From assembly GCA_003661605.2 (NCBI GenBank), contig QMWL02000023.1, forward strand, positions 1-9,164: a stretch of 9,164 nt of DNA, written 5' to 3'. Source of the DNA: an archaeon. GTDB taxonomy: Archaea > Thermoproteota > QMWL01. The translations under genes were made by a program, and so were the position numbers. The notes beneath the pieces are model-generated. The model was given only the letters and a program-made list of their open reading frames with translations, was not told the origin of the DNA and did no database searches. Positions 6,895 through 9,164 of this stretch are shown here, piece after piece (within the stretch, counting starts at the first letter, position 1; every line of letters begins with the position of its first letter).

Positions 6895-7401
6895 CTAGTC
6901 GGATAAAGCGATGCGAACGTGGAGGAAGATACGCTTACCACGCACTTCCCAACGACCCTCTAGCTCCTCCCGTGGGTCTAGCCCTATCTTGACTAAGAGC
7001 GCGGAGCGGAGGCTGATGAGGCGGCAGATGCCAGGTGCGTTTTTCCGCTGACCTAAACGGCTAAGCTTGAGCCGACCTCGCTTACTAACCCGTAGTTCTA
7101 GCATCTTATTGCCTCTTACAATCCAGTCAGCACGCCAGTCCTCCTCCGGATCGTAGCCAGCCTTCCGGAGTACGGAACTAGGTAGGCTAACAAGGCGGCA
7201 TATCGATCTGTTGATGCGAACTAGCTTGCGCCAACCGCCTCGTCTGAACAGCAGTGCTTCTGAGATTGAACGGTTTACGCCTGCGCGTTTAACAACTTCG
7301 TATGCATGCGCAATGCTTACACCATACTTGCGGTGAATCTGCGGGAGGGAGAGCCCCGCTTTGTAGTCCTCCACTATCTGCCTGACATCATACCGGGTCA
7401 A
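6895..7401 (-). CDS. HTH transcriptional regulator with two AbrB-like repeats, candidate purine-gene regulator
   Basis: This basic protein of 168 residues has an N-terminal helix-turn-helix at about 7-40, of the type found in resolvase/transposase-like HTH domains (IVEDYKAGLSLPQIHRKYG, then VSIAHAYEVVKRAGV). Two repeats follow at about 68-105 and 126-162. Each opens with ICRLxSL, continues with a short helix ending in Gly-x-Asp-Pro-x-Glu, and closes with a W-x-VRG-x-(K)-x-hydrophobic strand. This resembles the swapped-hairpin AbrB/SpoVT layout, though the match is by pattern only. A basic linker (107-121) joins the repeats. The TTG at 7401 is the first start after an in-frame TGA and has a good SD (AGGTGA, 6 bases away). 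The gene is divergent from purT and 39 bases upstream of purL, so autoregulation plus control of purL and purT is a reasonable inference. DNA binding is likely; the targets and the effector are unknown. Confidence 0.8.
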   Translation of the reverse strand: MTRYDVRQIVEDYKAGLSLPQIHRKYGVSIAHAYEVVKRAGVNRSISEALLFRRGGWRKLVRINRSICRLVSLPSSVLRKAGYDPEEDWRADWIVRGNKMLELRVSKRGRLKLSRLGQRKNAPGICRLISLRSALLVKIGLDPREELEGRWEVRGKRIFLHVRIALSD

Positions 7402-7407
7402 CCCTAC

Positions 7408-7413
7408 TCACCT
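7408..7413 (-). promoter_or_regulatory. Ribosome binding site of the HTH regulator
   Basis: It reads AGGTGA on the - strand, six bases before the TTG at 7401. It matches the archaeal anti-SD sequence and supports this non-ATG start, which is also the first available after an in-frame TGA. Confidence 0.7.
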
Positions 7414-7435
7414 TGAACATCTTAAACGAGAGGCC

Positions 7436-7445
7436 TTTTTATAAG
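7436..7445. promoter_or_regulatory. Shared TATA box for divergent purT and the HTH regulator
   Basis: The site reads TTTTTATAAG on the + strand and CTTATAAAAA on the - strand, so it is a good archaeal TATA match both ways. From its centre, a start of transcription about 25 bases away leaves short leaders in both directions: roughly 20-25 bases to the purT GTG at 7489 and 10-15 bases to the regulator TTG at 7401. It overlaps a perfect 10-bp palindrome (ATAAGCTTAT, 7441-7450). It is the only strong AT-rich stretch in the 87-base intergenic region. A protein bound at the palindrome could block both genes. Confidence 0.6.
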
Positions 7446-7479
7446 CTTATCTGTCTCAACTGTAAAATGTAGGTATAGC

Positions 7480-7485
7480 GGAGGG
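7480..7485 (+). promoter_or_regulatory. Ribosome binding site of purT
   Basis: GGAGGG lies 3 bases before the GTG at 7489. The spacing is short but acceptable, and the start it marks gives an N-terminus (IGTPL, then the dinucleotide-type fold) that fits PurT. Confidence 0.65.
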
Positions 7486-7488
7486 CTC

Positions 7489-8883
7489 GTGCGCTACCGC
7501 GATCGTATAGGAACCCCGCTCTTCGATGGAGCGGTTAAGCTCATGCTACTTGGGTGCGGGGAGCTGGGTAAGGAGGTGGCTATTGAAGCGCAGCGTCTTG
7601 GTATTGAGGTGATTGGTGTTGACCGCTATCATGGGGCACCTGCTATGCAAGTGGCTCACCGCCACTACGTGATCGATATGCGAGACCCCTATGCGCTAAA
7701 GGCGGTGGTTCGACGAGAACAGCCAGATGTCATTGTTCCTGAGATAGAGGCGATCGCCACAGATGCGCTATTAGAGCTGGAGGAAGAGGGCTTCCGAGTT
7801 ATTCCTACAGCGCGCGCCACGAAGATCACCATGGATCGTATAGAGCTGAGAAAGCTTGCGGCAAGCGTAGGAGTGCCGACCTCGCCCTTTGAGTTTGCAT
7901 ACAACCTTGACGAACTCAAGGATGCTTGCGAAAAAGTTGGGTATCCTTGTTTGGTGAAAGCGCGCATGAGTTCGGGGGGATTGGGAACGACGCTGGTCTG
8001 GAGTTCGAAGCAAGTTGAACAGGCTTACGAAAATGCACGCCGATACGCACGAGGATTTGGTGAGCATGTTATCGTCGAGCGTTTGATTCGCTTCGACTTC
8101 GAAGTAACGGAGCTAGCAACCGCATACATCTGTGATGAACGGATCGACGTCCTCTTTCCGAAGCCTGTCGGGCACATTCGAGTCGGATCCCACTATCACG
8201 TAAGCTGGCAGCCGTTTCTAAACCCAGACCCTAGCACAGGGCAGTCTGATTGCCCTCTACACGCCTATGGTGGTGCTTTGCACAGGGAGGAGGAACCGGG
8301 TCGGGAGCCGCTCTGGCAGTCGGAGTGGGACGGAAAGTACGTGCCGAACGAGATCATTGAAGAAGTGGAGCGGCAGATCTACGAGGTGGCAGGTAAGGTC
8401 GTTCGTGAGCTGATTAAAGGACCGGGTGGCGAGCCGGTTGGTCTAGGGCTGTTTGGCTGTGAAATCATGGTGCGATTATCTGACCCGGAAGCGGGTGGAA
8501 AGCCGCGTGTCTACTTCAACGAGATTTCGCCACGACCCCATGACACAGGCATGGTTACACTTGTGACACAAGACATGTCGGAAATGGCCCTTCACGTACG
8601 CGCGATTCTTGGACTGCCTATTCCCGAAGTAAGGTTGCTAGCACAGGGAGCAGCACACGTAGTTCTTGCGGAGAAGGGAGGGTCCTGGGGACCTGTTTAC
8701 CATCACGTCGATGTGGCGCTTAAGATACCAGGTGTTCATCTACGGTTGTTTGGTAAGCCATACACGTATCCAGAGCGGCGGATGGGGTTAGCGCTCGCTA
8801 TCGGTAAGACAACGGAAGAAGCGCGGCGTAAGGCGCTCAAAGCAGCGCACATTTTAGAGGAGGGCATAGAGTACCGCGCGTAG
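7489..8883 (+). CDS. purT: Formate-dependent GAR transformylase PurT with internal insertion
   Basis: PurT makes formyl-GAR from GAR, formate and ATP, replacing the folate-dependent PurN in step 3 of purine synthesis. It belongs to the ATP-grasp superfamily. The 464 residues are longer than E. coli PurT (392) or typical archaeal forms (about 430). Recognised segments are LMLLGCGELGKEVAIEAQRL (18-37), APAMQVAHR (50-58), VPEIEAIATD (83-92), ARATKITMDR (108-117), VERLIRFDFEVTEL (196-209), FPKPVGHIRVGSHYHVSWQP (223-242), NEISPRPHDTGMVTL (344-358) and LFGKP (420-424) with Arg430-Arg431. Likely Mg ligands are Glu325 and Glu345. Two oddities stand out: an insertion of about 45 residues after SWQP (243-287), and the glycine-rich loop MSSSGKG reading MSSGGLG (160-166), which loses the usual Lys. 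Other substrate and metal residues remain, so it is probably active. It is divergent from the HTH regulator and shares its promoter region. Confidence 0.94.
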   Translation: MRYRDRIGTPLFDGAVKLMLLGCGELGKEVAIEAQRLGIEVIGVDRYHGAPAMQVAHRHYVIDMRDPYALKAVVRREQPDVIVPEIEAIATDALLELEEEGFRVIPTARATKITMDRIELRKLAASVGVPTSPFEFAYNLDELKDACEKVGYPCLVKARMSSGGLGTTLVWSSKQVEQAYENARRYARGFGEHVIVERLIRFDFEVTELATAYICDERIDVLFPKPVGHIRVGSHYHVSWQPFLNPDPSTGQSDCPLHAYGGALHREEEPGREPLWQSEWDGKYVPNEIIEEVERQIYEVAGKVVRELIKGPGGEPVGLGLFGCEIMVRLSDPEAGGKPRVYFNEISPRPHDTGMVTLVTQDMSEMALHVRAILGLPIPEVRLLAQGAAHVVLAEKGGSWGPVYHHVDVALKIPGVHLRLFGKPYTYPERRMGLALAIGKTTEEARRKALKAAHILEEGIEYRA

Positions 8884-8912
8884 CAAGGTTCTTTGCCTTC
8901 AGGCTTTTCGTC

Positions 8913-9071
8913 CTACTCGCGAACTAACGGTGTTCCACAGTGAGGGCAGGTTAGCGTTCGACACGGAGCACCAGGTTGGTGAGGAACGCGATATCCGCAA
9001 CAAGGGCACACGCATGCACCGCCAGGACCGCGGCCGTGCCGCCATCGATGACGCTGTGGGGATTGACTCAC
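8913..9071 (-). CDS. 52-residue double zinc-ribbon protein
   Basis: This short - strand frame runs from a GTG at 9071 to a TAG at 8913. After a basic start (RHRWRHGRGPGG, 7-18) it has two cysteine knuckles, CVCPCCGY (20-27) and CPHCG (42-46), joined by RVPHQPGAPCRTLT (28-41), and it ends PLVRE. There are seven cysteines and two nearby histidines, and the spacing suits one or two Zn or Fe ions. The pattern resembles short archaeal and bacterial zinc-ribbon proteins and C-terminal tails with CPxCGYxVPHxxGxPC...CPxCGxPMVR. An in-frame TAG lies three codons before the GTG, and GAGG sits 3 bases upstream of it. A longer frame on the same strand (82 residues) only overlaps this gene and has no such motifs. 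Its partner and function are unknown. It faces purT with a 29-base gap. Confidence 0.78.
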   Translation of the reverse strand: MSQSPQRHRWRHGRGPGGACVCPCCGYRVPHQPGAPCRTLTCPHCGTPLVRE

Positions 9072-9164
9072 CTTCCTCTACGCGAGCTGCTTTTGTGCCT
9101 TTGCACAGAACGAACCAAGTCTGAAAAGGGGGCGTAAAGGGGCGCATGGCTGCAAGGACGAGGT

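Noticed and set aside
8884..8912. A terminator between purT and the zinc-ribbon gene
   Set aside because: There is only a 4-bp inverted match (GCAA/TTGC) and a run of four T; not enough for a stem or a T-tract.
8930..9124. A 64-residue + strand open frame at the right end
   Set aside because: It is antisense to the zinc-ribbon gene, with no motif and no start signal.
8899..9147. An 82-residue open frame on the - strand at the right end
   Set aside because: It overlaps the zinc-ribbon gene in another frame and lacks any motif, while the other frame has two cysteine knuckles.
9146..9164. A possible gene start, ATG followed by MAARTR, at the right edge
   Set aside because: Only six codons are visible, with no clear ribosome binding site; too little to call.
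9072..9164. A tRNA or small RNA gene in the right-hand end
   Set aside because: I found no cloverleaf pairing or conserved T-loop sequence on either strand.

Overview
The window is almost fully coding and looks like a piece of an archaeal chromosome. The archaeal signs are an archaeal-style PurT, the small PurL type, a split MgtE-like permease next to a PhoU/TrkA_C protein, and a strong TATA box shared by two divergent genes. Starts are mostly TTG or GTG, with SD motifs of the GGTGA/GGAGG kind in front of only some genes. A thermophile of the TACK group would fit, but this sequence alone does not fix the lineage. I see no rRNA, tRNA, CRISPR array or insertion sequence, and no gene-free stretch longer than about 100 bases.

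Layout. On the + strand, bases 1-2269 carry an unrecognised helical protein (possibly cut by the left edge), a PurF-like amidophosphoribosyltransferase, and a 129-residue unknown protein coupled to purF by an ATGA overlap. Converging on these is a long - strand series, read from right to left: an HTH regulator with two AbrB-like repeats (7401-6895), purL (6855-4621), two MgtE-like half-permeases (4583-4035 and 4038-3493, ATGA overlap), and a duplicated PhoU/TrkA_C protein (3446-2232). Its last 38 bases overlap the end of the + strand unknown gene. Divergent from the regulator is purT on the + strand (7489-8883). Facing the end of purT is a 52-residue double zinc-ribbon protein on the - strand (8913-9071).

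How the genes fit together. Three genes belong to de novo purine synthesis: PurF (step 1), PurT (formate-dependent GAR transformylase, step 3) and PurL (FGAM synthetase subunit, step 4). The HTH protein shares a promoter region with purT and lies directly upstream of purL, so it is a good candidate for a local purine regulator. The MgtE-like halves and the PhoU/TrkA_C protein probably form a divalent-cation transport module with a detached soluble regulator.

Most notable points. (1) The PurF-like protein keeps the PRPP site and the four Fe-S cysteines but has lost the glutaminase nucleophile Cys and the Arg-Tyr that bind glutamine. Its conserved N-terminus lies upstream of the first usable ATG, behind a G8 run, and has no start codon in frame. 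(2) The regulator's architecture, HTH plus two AbrB-like repeats, is unusual. (3) PurT has an insertion of about 45 residues and a Lys-to-Leu change in its glycine-rich loop. (4) One pseudo-symmetric TATA box appears to serve both purT and the regulator.
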